From assembly GCA_964567045.1 (NCBI GenBank), contig CAZMLE010000045.1, forward strand, positions 1 to 34,289: 34,289 nt of DNA, given 5' to 3'. The translations under genes and the position numbers were made by a program. Source of the stretch: JAFNGF01 sp964567045 (GTDB taxonomy: Bacteria; Planctomycetota; Phycisphaerae; Sedimentisphaerales; Anaerobacaceae). The notes beneath the pieces were generated by a model. That model did not search any database. It saw only the letters and a program-made list of their open reading frames with translations, and was not told where the DNA came from. Positions 14,131 to 21,853 of this stretch are shown here, piece after piece (the stretch's first letter is position 1; each line of letters starts with the position of its first letter).

Positions 14131-14994
14131 ATGCTAAAGCATAGACTGCTTTTTGGCACGTTGATGACGGTTGCTTTTACTGCCGTTGTCCTTTTCGACG
14201 GTTGGCTTGGCAATTTCCAATTTTCAATTGTCAATTGTCAATTTAGACTGCCGCGGGGCACGATTGTCGCTGCCCTTATTGTCGCCTTGGTGGTCCTTGG
14301 GCAAATAGAGTTCGCAAGTCTGCTCGCAGCGAGAAACTTGAGGGCTTTTACGCCCGTCTCAATTATCACTTCAGCCGCGTTGGCAACCGTGCCAATTTTC
14401 AATTGTCAATTGTCAATTGTCAATTTCGTGCTGGCGTTTGGCCTGTTGGGATTGCTGCTATATCAATATCTGCGCTGTGGTACTTCGGGTGTGTTAGCCA
14501 ATTGTGGAGCGAATTGCTTTTCCATCATCTATCTGGGCCTTCTGAGCAGCTTTGCACTGGCTATCCGGCTCGATTTTGGCGTTTGGCCGCTCCTGATGTT
14601 TGTTTTTGTCGTAAAATCCGCTGATATAGGAGCTTACGCGGTGGGGACGTTATTCGGTAAACACAAATTCTCGCCCAGAGTTAGCCCTGGCAAGACTTGG
14701 GAAGGCGCTGGTGCCGCTGCGGCTGCAGCGGTAGTAGTCGCTCTGGCATTTGCGGCCGGTTTTGATATAATGCCTTGGCAGTGGGCGATTGCTTTTGGCT
14801 TTCTTCTGGCCTGTGTGGGCCAGGCGGGAGATTTAGTTGAGTCTATGATGAAGCGGGATGCCGGACGAAAGGACGCCGCCAACAAAGTGCCGGGGTTCGG
14901 CGGTGTACTTGATATTGTTGATTCGCCTTTGGTGGCGGCACCGTTTGTCTACTTGTTCTTTATGCTTTTAAGGGGAAGCGCAGTAGCGAATTAG
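14131..14994 (+). CDS. cdsA: Phosphatidate cytidylyltransferase (CDP-diacylglycerol synthase)
   Basis: CdsA makes CDP-diacylglycerol from phosphatidate and CTP in the inner membrane. The C-terminal signature SMMKRDAGRKDAANKVPGFGG matches the family pattern (S-x-x-K-R-x4-K-D then PG-GG), and the sequence is hydrophobic throughout with a VKSADIGAYAVG block. At 287 residues it is normal in length even though two segments (about residues 28-38 and 88-99) are encoded by the dispersed repeat CAATTTTCAATTGTCAATTG, read in two different phases. Both fall in N-terminal loops or spans of the variable region. It lies downstream of uppS, as in many bacteria. Confidence 0.93.
   Translation: MLKHRLLFGTLMTVAFTAVVLFDGWLGNFQFSIVNCQFRLPRGTIVAALIVALVVLGQIEFASLLAARNLRAFTPVSIITSAALATVPIFNCQLSIVNFVLAFGLLGLLLYQYLRCGTSGVLANCGANCFSIIYLGLLSSFALAIRLDFGVWPLLMFVFVVKSADIGAYAVGTLFGKHKFSPRVSPGKTWEGAGAAAAAAVVVALAFAAGFDIMPWQWAIAFGFLLACVGQAGDLVESMMKRDAGRKDAANKVPGFGGVLDIVDSPLVAAPFVYLFFMLLRGSAVAN
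14211..14244. repeat. First in-frame repeat in cdsA
   Basis: Iterated CAATTTTCAATTGTCAATTGTC words occupy 34 bp of coding sequence and encode NFQFSIVNCQF. The same repeat recurs 180 bp downstream in the same gene. Confidence 0.7.
14392..14426. repeat. Second in-frame repeat in cdsA
   Basis: A second run of CAATTGTCAATTGTC words (35 bp) encodes IFNCQLSIVNF. It is almost identical in DNA to the copy at 14211-14244 but is read in a shifted phase, so the peptides differ. Confidence 0.7.
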
Positions 14995-15050
14995 TGAACC
15001 AGCGAATTAGTTGCCAATTCACTAATGAGCTAATTCACTAGTCAACTCAA
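14995..15050. repeat. Short palindromic repeat between cdsA and phoH-like gene
   Basis: Words gcgaattagtgaa and gaattagttg are mirrored by caattcactaa and taattcactag, making an imperfect hairpin. It fills the whole spacer and contains no clear ribosome-binding site for the next ATG. Confidence 0.45.
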
Positions 15051-16073
15051 ATGGCAGAAGTTACCATACAATTAGACCCGGCGGGTAATCAGCTTGAGCT
15101 GTTTGGGCCTGCCGATAGTCACCTTCGCCTTCTGCGTCAGTCTTTTGGTGTCCAGATTACTGCCCGTCAGTCGAACTTGATAATCGGCGGCGCCGAACAG
15201 CGCGTACATAGAGCCACCGAAATCGTCGACAGGATGCAAAAGCATCTGGATAGATACGGCTCACTCAGTACTGCGGAGGTAAGTGCTTTGATCGACCAGG
15301 AGGGTCTGCCGCCGACCGGCCAAACTGGTGGGGCCATCACTGTCTATTCCCATAAGAAGGTAGTTGAGCCGTCCACCAAGGGACAGCTAAAGTATATTGA
15401 AGCGATGCTGGCCAACGATATTACCTTTTGCATAGGGCCTGCCGGAACCGGCAAGACATACCTGGCGGTTGCCATTGCAGTGTCAATGCTAAGGAAAAAG
15501 CAAACCAGAAGAATCGTTCTTGCCCGCCCGGCGGTGGAGGCAGGCGAAAAGCTGGGCTTCTTGCCCGGCGACATCCAGGCAAAGGTAAACCCATATCTTC
15601 GGCCGCTCTTCGACGCCCTTGAAGATATGATGGACTTTGACCAGATGAAAAAATTCATGGAGCTGGATATCATCGAGATAATTCCGCTTGCTTTCATGCG
15701 TGGCCGAACGCTGAACGAAGCGGTTATCATCTGCGACGAAGCGCAGAACACCTCTTCCCTACAAATGTTGATGGTCTTAACCAGATTGGGCCAGTGCTCC
15801 AAAATGATAATCACCGGCGACATTACACAAATCGATTTGGAGAGTCCCCAGAAAAGTGGAATGGTTGAGGCTATCGGACTGCTGAAGAGAATCAAAGGGA
15901 TCGGGGTCGTGGAGCTGACCCAGAAGGATATTGTAAGGCATCGTTTGGTCCAAAATATCGTGCGCGCCTACAAAAAAAGGAAGGACCACCGTAAGAATAG
16001 GCAGGATAGACGCGCGGCGAGAGACGAGGGACGAAAGACGAAGGACGAAAGACGAGAGAATGGGTCTTTTTAG
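15051..16073 (+). CDS. PhoH-like family ATPase
   Basis: PhoH-like proteins are cytoplasmic P-loop ATPases, many encoded next to ybeY and implicated in RNA metabolism. The Walker A motif GPAGTGKT is at 129-136 and Walker B-like IICDEAQN at 226-233. An N-terminal KH-like region (about 10-60, with an IIGGAEQ motif) precedes the ATPase. Family blocks ARPAVEAGEKLGFLPGD and TRLGQCSKMIITGD are present. The last 20 residues are highly charged and come from an ACGAAAGACGA-type dispersed repeat, so the natural C-terminus has been replaced. The stop overlaps the next gene's ATG by 14 bp. It heads the phoH/7TM-HD/ybeY/recO group. Confidence 0.92.
   Translation: MAEVTIQLDPAGNQLELFGPADSHLRLLRQSFGVQITARQSNLIIGGAEQRVHRATEIVDRMQKHLDRYGSLSTAEVSALIDQEGLPPTGQTGGAITVYSHKKVVEPSTKGQLKYIEAMLANDITFCIGPAGTGKTYLAVAIAVSMLRKKQTRRIVLARPAVEAGEKLGFLPGDIQAKVNPYLRPLFDALEDMMDFDQMKKFMELDIIEIIPLAFMRGRTLNEAVIICDEAQNTSSLQMLMVLTRLGQCSKMIITGDITQIDLESPQKSGMVEAIGLLKRIKGIGVVELTQKDIVRHRLVQNIVRAYKKRKDHRKNRQDRRAARDEGRKTKDERRENGSF
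16010..16059. repeat. Dispersed repeat forming the C-terminal codons of the PhoH-like gene
   Basis: Tandem words GAGGGACGAAAGACGAAGGACG fill the end of the coding sequence and encode an Arg/Lys/Glu-rich tail. They belong to the same general family as the repeat at 6471-6530. Confidence 0.6.
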
Positions 16074-17655
16074 GAAAACCAGTCCGCGGCGGAGCTTGGT
16101 GCGAAGGAATATAATTGGCGCGCGCTCCTGGTATATGAGCTGGCTGGCCGACACCGACGTTGTCACCTCGCTCTTGTTGTGGCTACTTTTTGTCGTTCTG
16201 GGTAGCGCAGTTGTTTCGTTCGAACTAATCCGGCGGGCTCGCTTTGGCGATTTGATGCTACTGGCCGCGATGGTGTCGCTGATTTCCGTTGCGGCGGGTT
16301 TTTATATCTATCATTATCAAAAACGGCTCATAAGGAACCATGCTCGAGCTTTGGCGCTGATTGGTTTGTTTGTGCTATTGTTGCTCGCAACGAAATTCGG
16401 AGCGATGCTTGATCAGAGCTTCTGGGCTACCGGAACCGCTGTCACTGCGGCCATCATTTTGACGATTGCTTATGACCAGCGATTCGCCATAGGCATGAGC
16501 ATATTCTATTGCCTTTTTGCCTGCTTCGCTGCGGGGCCAATGGTGATTGCCGCGCAGTCAATTGCCAAGTATCAGCCGGCAAATATCAGCCTGTTTTTGA
16601 CCATGGCCGCCGGTGCTGTGCCCTGTTGTTTCTCCCTAAAAGAAATACGCACCAGGATCAAGCTGCTGCAGGTCAGTGTTTTGGCTAGCGGGATCGTGTT
16701 CATAACGGCGTCTGCCTTGGGCTTTTTAACGCAACAGTTGCAGCCTGTGGACGCTTTTCGCAACGCCGGCTATCACGCGGGGATTACGCTGGTGGTCGGC
16801 GTCCTTATTCAAGGGTTGCTTCCACTGATTGAAAAGATATTTCGAATTGCAACCAGCATGACCCTTTTGGACTACAGTGACGCGAATCAGCCGTTATTGA
16901 AAAGGCTGGCCATGGAAGCGCCGGGCACATTCAGCCATAGTCTGTTGATAGGCTCGATTGCTGAAGCAGCGGCCGAAGCCATTCGTCGAAACGGCCTTTT
17001 GTGCAGAGTTGGAGCTTATTACCACGACATAGGGAAAATTAATAAGCCCGGCTACTTTGTCGAAAACGAAATGGGATCAACCAGTCGGCACAAGGAGCTT
17101 TCGCCTGCGATGAGCCAGCTGATTATTGTTGGCCACGTTAAAGACGGAATAGAAATGGCCAAGGAATATGGTCTTCCCAGCGTGCTCAGGCAATTCATTG
17201 AAACACACCATGGCACGACGTTGGTTGAGCCTTTCTACAATGAGGCTAAGAAGCAGCGAGCAGCACCTGCCTCAGATGTGCCGGGCGGCAAAAAGAAGAA
17301 GCAGGTACCGCCTTTAGAGAGTGAGTTCAGATATCCAGGCCCAAGGCCCAGAACAAAAGAGGCCGCGATCGTGATGCTGGCTGACACAATAGAAGGGGCG
17401 GTCAGGTCTTTGCCTGAAGTGACACCGACCAAAATTGAGGCCGTCGTGCATAATATGGCTATGAAACGCCTGCAGGATGGCCAGTTCGATGAATGCGACC
17501 TGTCTTTGCGGGAATTGAGCCAGATAGAGGCGGACATGTCAAAAGCTCTGGCCGCACATTACCATGGCCGAATCGCATACCCCAAACCGCCAGATGAACC
17601 CCAAGACAGAGAATCTCAACCTGTGCAAACCGCCCACAAAACCGTTAGCAAATGA
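16060..17655 (+). CDS. 7TM-HD (HDIG) membrane phosphohydrolase, short form
   Basis: Proteins of the YqfF/PgpH family are polytopic membrane proteins with a cytosolic HD domain; studied members degrade cyclic di-AMP. Hydrophobic spans fill residues about 35-265. The HD domain follows with FSHSLL (H293), YYHDIGKINKP (HD 322-323), ETHHGT and a MLADTIEGA aspartate, so all expected metal ligands seem present. It lacks the large extracytoplasmic 7TMR-HDED domain normally placed before the membrane part; at 531 residues it is about 180 shorter than PgpH. A Lys/Pro-rich insert (about 405-425) interrupts the HD domain, as in relatives. The start overlaps phoH and ybeY follows by 6 bp. Confidence 0.88.
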   Translation: MGLFRKTSPRRSLVRRNIIGARSWYMSWLADTDVVTSLLLWLLFVVLGSAVVSFELIRRARFGDLMLLAAMVSLISVAAGFYIYHYQKRLIRNHARALALIGLFVLLLLATKFGAMLDQSFWATGTAVTAAIILTIAYDQRFAIGMSIFYCLFACFAAGPMVIAAQSIAKYQPANISLFLTMAAGAVPCCFSLKEIRTRIKLLQVSVLASGIVFITASALGFLTQQLQPVDAFRNAGYHAGITLVVGVLIQGLLPLIEKIFRIATSMTLLDYSDANQPLLKRLAMEAPGTFSHSLLIGSIAEAAAEAIRRNGLLCRVGAYYHDIGKINKPGYFVENEMGSTSRHKELSPAMSQLIIVGHVKDGIEMAKEYGLPSVLRQFIETHHGTTLVEPFYNEAKKQRAAPASDVPGGKKKKQVPPLESEFRYPGPRPRTKEAAIVMLADTIEGAVRSLPEVTPTKIEAVVHNMAMKRLQDGQFDECDLSLRELSQIEADMSKALAAHYHGRIAYPKPPDEPQDRESQPVQTAHKTVSK

Positions 17656-17661
17656 GAGACC

Positions 17662-18153
17662 ATGGTCCGTGTTCAAATCACCAAGAGCTTCCAGGATATT
17701 GACGTTTCTGTCCGTAAGCTTCAGGAGCTGGTCAAAACTATTTGCCGTCGTTTTGACCTCTCAAAAGCGGCGATTAGCATCGCAATAGTAGATGATGCCC
17801 AGATGCGCAAATTAAACCGCCAATTCCTCGGTCGGGACGTCAGTACTGACTGTTTGAGTTTCGATCTTTCTGAGGGTGATGAGTGCCGACGGTCGTCATC
17901 GGCATCATTTGAGCTGATCGTCAATGGCGAATTAGCCATCAAGGAGGCGCTTTTGCGCGGCCATTCCAGTGAGGCTGAATTGGCTCTTTACGTCACGCAT
18001 AGCATGCTGCACAATCTCGGTTTTGACGATTCGACGCAAGAGCAGGCCCACAAGATGCACGATGCTGAGGACGAAATTCTGCGGCAATTTGGCTATGGTG
18101 TGGTGTATGATAAAAAAGTGAGAAGCCAAAAGTGTAAGAGCACGAAAGCATAA
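17662..18153 (+). CDS. ybeY: Endoribonuclease YbeY (rRNA maturation factor)
   Basis: YbeY is a metalloenzyme of rRNA maturation and ribosome quality control. Family features include STDCLSFDL (61-69) and the metal motif region VTHSMLHNLGFDD. The first two ligands H113 and H117 are intact, but the third, normally the His of GYDH, is Asp here (D123). Aspartate can bind metal, so activity is not excluded. H130 and H133 a few residues later might substitute. Length 163 is normal. It follows the PhoH-like and HD genes closely, the standard neighbourhood. ATG at 17662 is preceded by GAGAG. Confidence 0.88.
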   Translation: MVRVQITKSFQDIDVSVRKLQELVKTICRRFDLSKAAISIAIVDDAQMRKLNRQFLGRDVSTDCLSFDLSEGDECRRSSSASFELIVNGELAIKEALLRGHSSEAELALYVTHSMLHNLGFDDSTQEQAHKMHDAEDEILRQFGYGVVYDKKVRSQKCKSTKA

Positions 18154-18192
18154 GTAGTGTGTATGCCTGGTTATTGATTGCGTGCCATAGAT

Positions 18193-19002
18193 ATGTTGAC
18201 CAAGGATATAGCTATCTGCATACGTGTGGTCGATTACTCCGAGACATCCCAGATAGTGACATTTTTTACCAGGGCAAACGGCAAGATTAGCACCATTGCC
18301 AAGGGCTCGAAACGGCCCAAGTCGGTGTTTGACGGTCCCATTGAGATACTGTCCTCCGGCAAAATCGTCTTTTCAGATTCCTCTAAAGAAAAACTTGCAA
18401 CTTTAACCGAATTTGAGCAGCAACCAGGCTTTGCTCGCCTGGGGCGAAGTCTTTTTGCTTTGAATTGCGCTTCTTTTGCAGCCGAATTGGTGAACCGCCT
18501 GACAGATGATTACGACCCACATCCTGGACTCTTCGACAGCTTTGTCCAATTCCTGCAAAGCGCCAGCGAACACTGGACATTGAGTATCGAGCATCGAGAG
18601 ATGCTTTCTTTGCTGGTATTATTTCAACTAACTCTGCTTAAAGAAATCGGCTTACAGCCGGTTTTTAGCTGCTGTGCGAACTGCAAAACCAGATACGAGA
18701 TACCAGATACCCCTGCTGCTGCAGGGGCAGGCTTGCCCCCGCGGAAGCGGGGGTACGAGTCGTATTTCAGCAGTTCTGCGAACGGCCTAGTTTGCAGAGA
18801 CTGCGAGGGGAGTTTTCCTGATAAAATTCGGCTGACGAAAAATGCAGCGGCTTGCTTAGCCAATTTGAGACTGCTCGCTCAATCGGACGAGAAAACGCTG
18901 AGCGAAATTGAAAAGGTGTTGATTTCCCACATAATTTCGCTTCTGGGCCGACCGTTGAAAATGACAAAACAAATGTTGAAAAACCTAAATGGTCGGATGT
19001 AA
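18193..19002 (+). CDS. recO: DNA repair protein RecO
   Basis: RecO works with RecR to load RecA on SSB-coated DNA and anneals single strands. The N-terminal OB-fold block (DIAICIRVVDYSETSQIVTF, then GKISTIAKGSKR) is typical. A four-cysteine zinc site is formed by CCANC and CRDC. Between the two cysteine pairs lies an unusual stretch of about 25 residues encoded by a dispersed repeat with two GC-rich hairpins. ATG at 18193 gives the standard MLTKDIA start; a TTG at 18178 would add five residues and has no better support. Confidence 0.9.
   Translation: MLTKDIAICIRVVDYSETSQIVTFFTRANGKISTIAKGSKRPKSVFDGPIEILSSGKIVFSDSSKEKLATLTEFEQQPGFARLGRSLFALNCASFAAELVNRLTDDYDPHPGLFDSFVQFLQSASEHWTLSIEHREMLSLLVLFQLTLLKEIGLQPVFSCCANCKTRYEIPDTPAAAGAGLPPRKRGYESYFSSSANGLVCRDCEGSFPDKIRLTKNAAACLANLRLLAQSDEKTLSEIEKVLISHIISLLGRPLKMTKQMLKNLNGRM
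18688..18760. repeat. Double-hairpin repeat inserted in frame in recO
   Basis: An ACCAGATAC word occurs twice, 14 bp apart. Two perfect 7-bp hairpins follow: CCCCTGC-TGCT-GCAGGGG and CCCCCGC-GGAA-GCGGGGG. The 73-bp block is read as Pro/Ala/Gly/Arg-rich loop residues inside the zinc-site region. Such REP-like elements are normally intergenic. Confidence 0.65.
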
Positions 19003-19047
19003 CATAATCCAGGTTCTACTGATTCGACCAAGATAGCTGGGAAATTG

Positions 19048-19695
19048 ATGGCCACGGCAAGAGAATATTTCAAAAGAGGCTTTCGCGAGTGGCGGAATGA
19101 GTTCTTTGAGTATAGATACCTTATCTTATTGTCTTTGCTGATTGTTGTAATTGCCACTTTTCTGGATTATTTTTCTGGGGTCTACGTCTCTACGACGAAG
19201 GTCGCCCATGTGCCCGATTTGATTTTAGACCATTTTGGCCCTTTCGATGTGAGTTTTTTCTATACTTACGGCTATATGGCGCTTTGTATCACGCTGTTTT
19301 CGTATCCTTTGCTTTTCCACATAAGGACTCTGCATGTAGTAGTCAGCCAGTTCAGTTTTCTGGTTGTGCTCAGAGCCATGTTTCTTGTTTTTACTCATCT
19401 TGGAACGCCACCGGACGCAATACCAGTCAGTTTCCCCTGGATTCTCAAGGGGCTAAGTTTTCAAAATGATATGTTTTTTTCGGGGCACACAGCGATCCCT
19501 TTTTTGGGGTTTTTATTGTTCAAAGGAAGAGTAGGATATTTTTTTCTCTGCGGCTCAGTATTTATGGGAATCGTTGTTTTGCTTACCCACGCACATTATA
19601 GCATCGACGTTTTTTCTGCTTTTTTCATAACGTATTGTTCTTATAAGATTGGCAATGCCGTGCTCGCGAAAATTGTGCCCTACATCAAGAGGTGA
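19048..19695 (+). CDS. Polytopic PAP2-like protein related to sphingomyelin synthases
   Basis: Hydrophobic segments are spread over 215 residues. The two catalytic blocks of lipid phosphatase/phosphotransferases are visible: SGHT at 145-148 and HAHYSIDVFSAFF at 181-193. The latter matches the HxHYxxDV pattern of the sphingomyelin-synthase (PAP2_C) branch rather than classical PAP2. The third motif (KxxxxxxRP) is not evident, as in that branch. The likely role is transfer or removal of a phosphate-linked head group on a membrane lipid. ATG at 19048 is chosen; a TTG immediately before it is less likely. The 3' end overlaps the opposite-strand glycosyltransferase by 11 bp. Confidence 0.75.
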   Translation: MATAREYFKRGFREWRNEFFEYRYLILLSLLIVVIATFLDYFSGVYVSTTKVAHVPDLILDHFGPFDVSFFYTYGYMALCITLFSYPLLFHIRTLHVVVSQFSFLVVLRAMFLVFTHLGTPPDAIPVSFPWILKGLSFQNDMFFSGHTAIPFLGFLLFKGRVGYFFLCGSVFMGIVVLLTHAHYSIDVFSAFFITYCSYKIGNAVLAKIVPYIKR

Positions 19696-20737
19696 TTGCC
19701 TGCATAAATTCCTCTACGGACTGCTCCGTCTTCCAGGGGGGATTAAACCCTGTGAATTCTGTGGATTCTTCAATTGCCTCTTTCAGTTTAAGACGGTATT
19801 GGCTGACGTGGTGGAAATACTTTTGTTTTTCGTAGTAGTCCGCTAAATATTCCTGTTCGGTTTGACCGGGCGTGGGCAGAAATAATACCCTTCTTTTATT
19901 CAGCTCTGCAAGCTCCATAACGGTTGTGTAGCCTGGCCGGGCTATGATGAATTTCGCTCGATTCATAATATTTTCTTGCTGTTCCGCACCCAAAAAACTA
20001 TAAAACGCAGCGTTATTATAAGAGGTGTTCGCTGCGCTGTCCGGATTTCCGCCCGCAATTACAATCCTTCCCTCTAATTGGTCCAATTGGGAGATTATCT
20101 TTTTTTGAAGTATTGTCCTTTGAGGCTCCGCGCCGGAAAGGGAAATAAAGTATTCTACGTCCTCAGGCAGATCTATTTTTCTGACATGGGAAAGTATTCC
20201 GATGTACCTTATTTTGTCCTTACTTATATATCTCAAATTATGGGAGAGTTTGCCGGTGAGGTTGTTGTCTTCGAAATCAGGTACGATGACGTACTTATAT
20301 CTTTTCATCCTCGAGGCGAGCCACTTTTCGAAGATTCTTTCCGCCCCGAAAGGCGTTCTGAACTTCAACTGATGATTAATAAGATATGAATTGTCCAGCT
20401 TGTCATAGATGTCATATCTGCAGTCAGAGATTACTCTGTCGAAGTCTCTGCCGATTATTCTTCGTGACTTGTCTCTGGCGTATTGCAAACTCCTGATCAT
20501 TTTAGGCGTGACAAAGGCGAACTTCACCTTAAAGAAACGCGTTTTGGTGTAGGGCGGATAGATGCTGGGAATGTCATAATAAGTACATCTGTCTGCAAAA
20601 TGGTCTTTCAGGAGTTTCAACGCCCTGCCCGTTGATATAATGTGCACCTCGTTGGCTTTGAGAAGCTCCGTAATTAAGGGTATGTCCCTCGTGGCGTGTC
20701 CGATCCCCCAGTCAAAAACTCCAAAGAGAACTTTCAT
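19685..20737 (-). CDS. GT28/MurG-like glycosyltransferase
   Basis: Residues 1-17 show a beta strand and the loop GIGHATR, the N-terminal nucleotide-sugar transferase hallmark of GT-B enzymes like MurG. The C-terminal half contains IVIAGGNPD and the FIIARPGYTTVMELAELNKRR block, the donor-binding motif of GT28. The overall form is close to the MJ1255/VC2487-type glycosyltransferases (about 350 residues). It would add a sugar to a lipid or envelope acceptor. The convergent, slightly overlapping PAP2-like gene opposite invites the idea of a joint role in glycolipid formation, but nothing in the sequence proves it. Confidence 0.8.
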   Translation of the reverse strand: MKVLFGVFDWGIGHATRDIPLITELLKANEVHIISTGRALKLLKDHFADRCTYYDIPSIYPPYTKTRFFKVKFAFVTPKMIRSLQYARDKSRRIIGRDFDRVISDCRYDIYDKLDNSYLINHQLKFRTPFGAERIFEKWLASRMKRYKYVIVPDFEDNNLTGKLSHNLRYISKDKIRYIGILSHVRKIDLPEDVEYFISLSGAEPQRTILQKKIISQLDQLEGRIVIAGGNPDSAANTSYNNAAFYSFLGAEQQENIMNRAKFIIARPGYTTVMELAELNKRRVLFLPTPGQTEQEYLADYYEKQKYFHHVSQYRLKLKEAIEESTEFTGFNPPWKTEQSVEEFMQAITS

Positions 20738-20754
20738 AACTGGATTCGTGTTAG

Positions 20755-20772
20755 AAAAAGTGGCAAAGCCAC
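20755..20772 (-). terminator. Rho-independent terminator after ruvB
   Basis: Read on the minus strand, the hairpin GTGGC-TTT-GCCAC is followed directly by TTTTT. It lies just after the ruvB stop and before the glycosyltransferase start, which suggests the two are separate transcripts. The stem is short, so termination may be partial. Confidence 0.5.
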
Positions 20773-20783
20773 GATTTGTCCGC

Positions 20784-21821
20784 TCAAAATAGCTCCGGCT
20801 CGTCGGGACTACCTTTCTTTTTATGCTCCTTTAGACCCAGATGTTCGCATGCCTGCTTGGTGACTTCTCTTCCGCGCTTAGTCCGACGCAAGAATCCTAT
20901 CTGCAGAAGATATGGCTCAACTACATCTTCCAGGGTGTCCCTTTCTTCGCCCAAAGTGGCCGCGAGCGCATCAATTCCGGCTGGGCCACCATCATACACA
21001 TTAACCAGCGCACGCAAAAAGGCTCTATCCAGTTCGTCCAAGCCCAGCGGATCAATCTGCTCCATCTTCAGCGCATTTTCGACTATTTCGGTACTTAGCA
21101 GTCCTGAGCCTTTGACCTGCGCGTAGTCACGCACCCGCTTTAACAATCGATTTGCCACCCGGGGCGTCCCACGAGATCGGCTGGCAATCAACTGGAGCGT
21201 CCCATCCTCACAACGCAATTGCAACAGCTCCGCCGACCTGGCCAGAATCTCTGTCAACTCTTCGCTGCCGTAGAAGTCCAGATGATAAAGCATTCCGAAT
21301 CGGCTGCGAAGCGGTGCGCTTAATAGCCCTGCCCGCGTCGTCGCGCCAATAAGAGTAAAATGCTTCAGCGGGAAGTTTATCGTTTTTGCGTGCAGGCCGC
21401 TGTCAACGGTAAAGTCAACCCTGAATTCCTCCATCGCCGGATAAATAAATTCTTCGACCGGCGTGCTGAGCCGGTGAACCTCATCGATAAAAAGCACATC
21501 GCCGGTATTTATATTGCTCAAGAGGCCCATCACATCGCCGGCCTTAGTCAGAGCCGGCCCCGATGAGCAACGAATTCTTGCGGCCATCTCATTCGCCACA
21601 ACGTGAGCCAGCGTGGTTTTGCCAAGACCCGGCGGGCCGTAAAACAAAATATGCTCCAACGGCTCGCGCCGCTGTTTGGCTGCTTCTATGGCGATGGCAA
21701 GCTTTTCTCTAATGCTGCGCTGGCCTATACATTCATCCAGAAACTTTGGCCGAAGTGAGATATTGAAAGTTTCCTCGGCCTCATTTAATGCCTGGCTGCT
21801 TATGGTTCTACCTATCGCCAT
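20784..21821 (-). CDS. ruvB: Holliday junction DNA helicase RuvB
   Basis: RuvB is the hexameric AAA+ motor that drives branch migration with RuvA. Walker A GPPGLGKT and Walker B LFIDEVHRL are intact, along with the LRPKFLDECIGQ N-terminal block, GATTRAGLLSAPLRSRFG (sensor/arginine-finger region) and the winged-helix C-terminus ending QIGFLRRTKRGR. At 345 residues it is the normal size. The order ruvC-ruvA-ruvB on one strand is the common arrangement. A repeat of TTACTATTGACTATT words separates it from ruvA. Confidence 0.96.
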   Translation of the reverse strand: MAIGRTISSQALNEAEETFNISLRPKFLDECIGQRSIREKLAIAIEAAKQRREPLEHILFYGPPGLGKTTLAHVVANEMAARIRCSSGPALTKAGDVMGLLSNINTGDVLFIDEVHRLSTPVEEFIYPAMEEFRVDFTVDSGLHAKTINFPLKHFTLIGATTRAGLLSAPLRSRFGMLYHLDFYGSEELTEILARSAELLQLRCEDGTLQLIASRSRGTPRVANRLLKRVRDYAQVKGSGLLSTEIVENALKMEQIDPLGLDELDRAFLRALVNVYDGGPAGIDALAATLGEERDTLEDVVEPYLLQIGFLRRTKRGREVTKQACEHLGLKEHKKKGSPDEPELF

Positions 21822-21853
21822 TTGTTATTGACTATTTACTATTGACTATTTTT

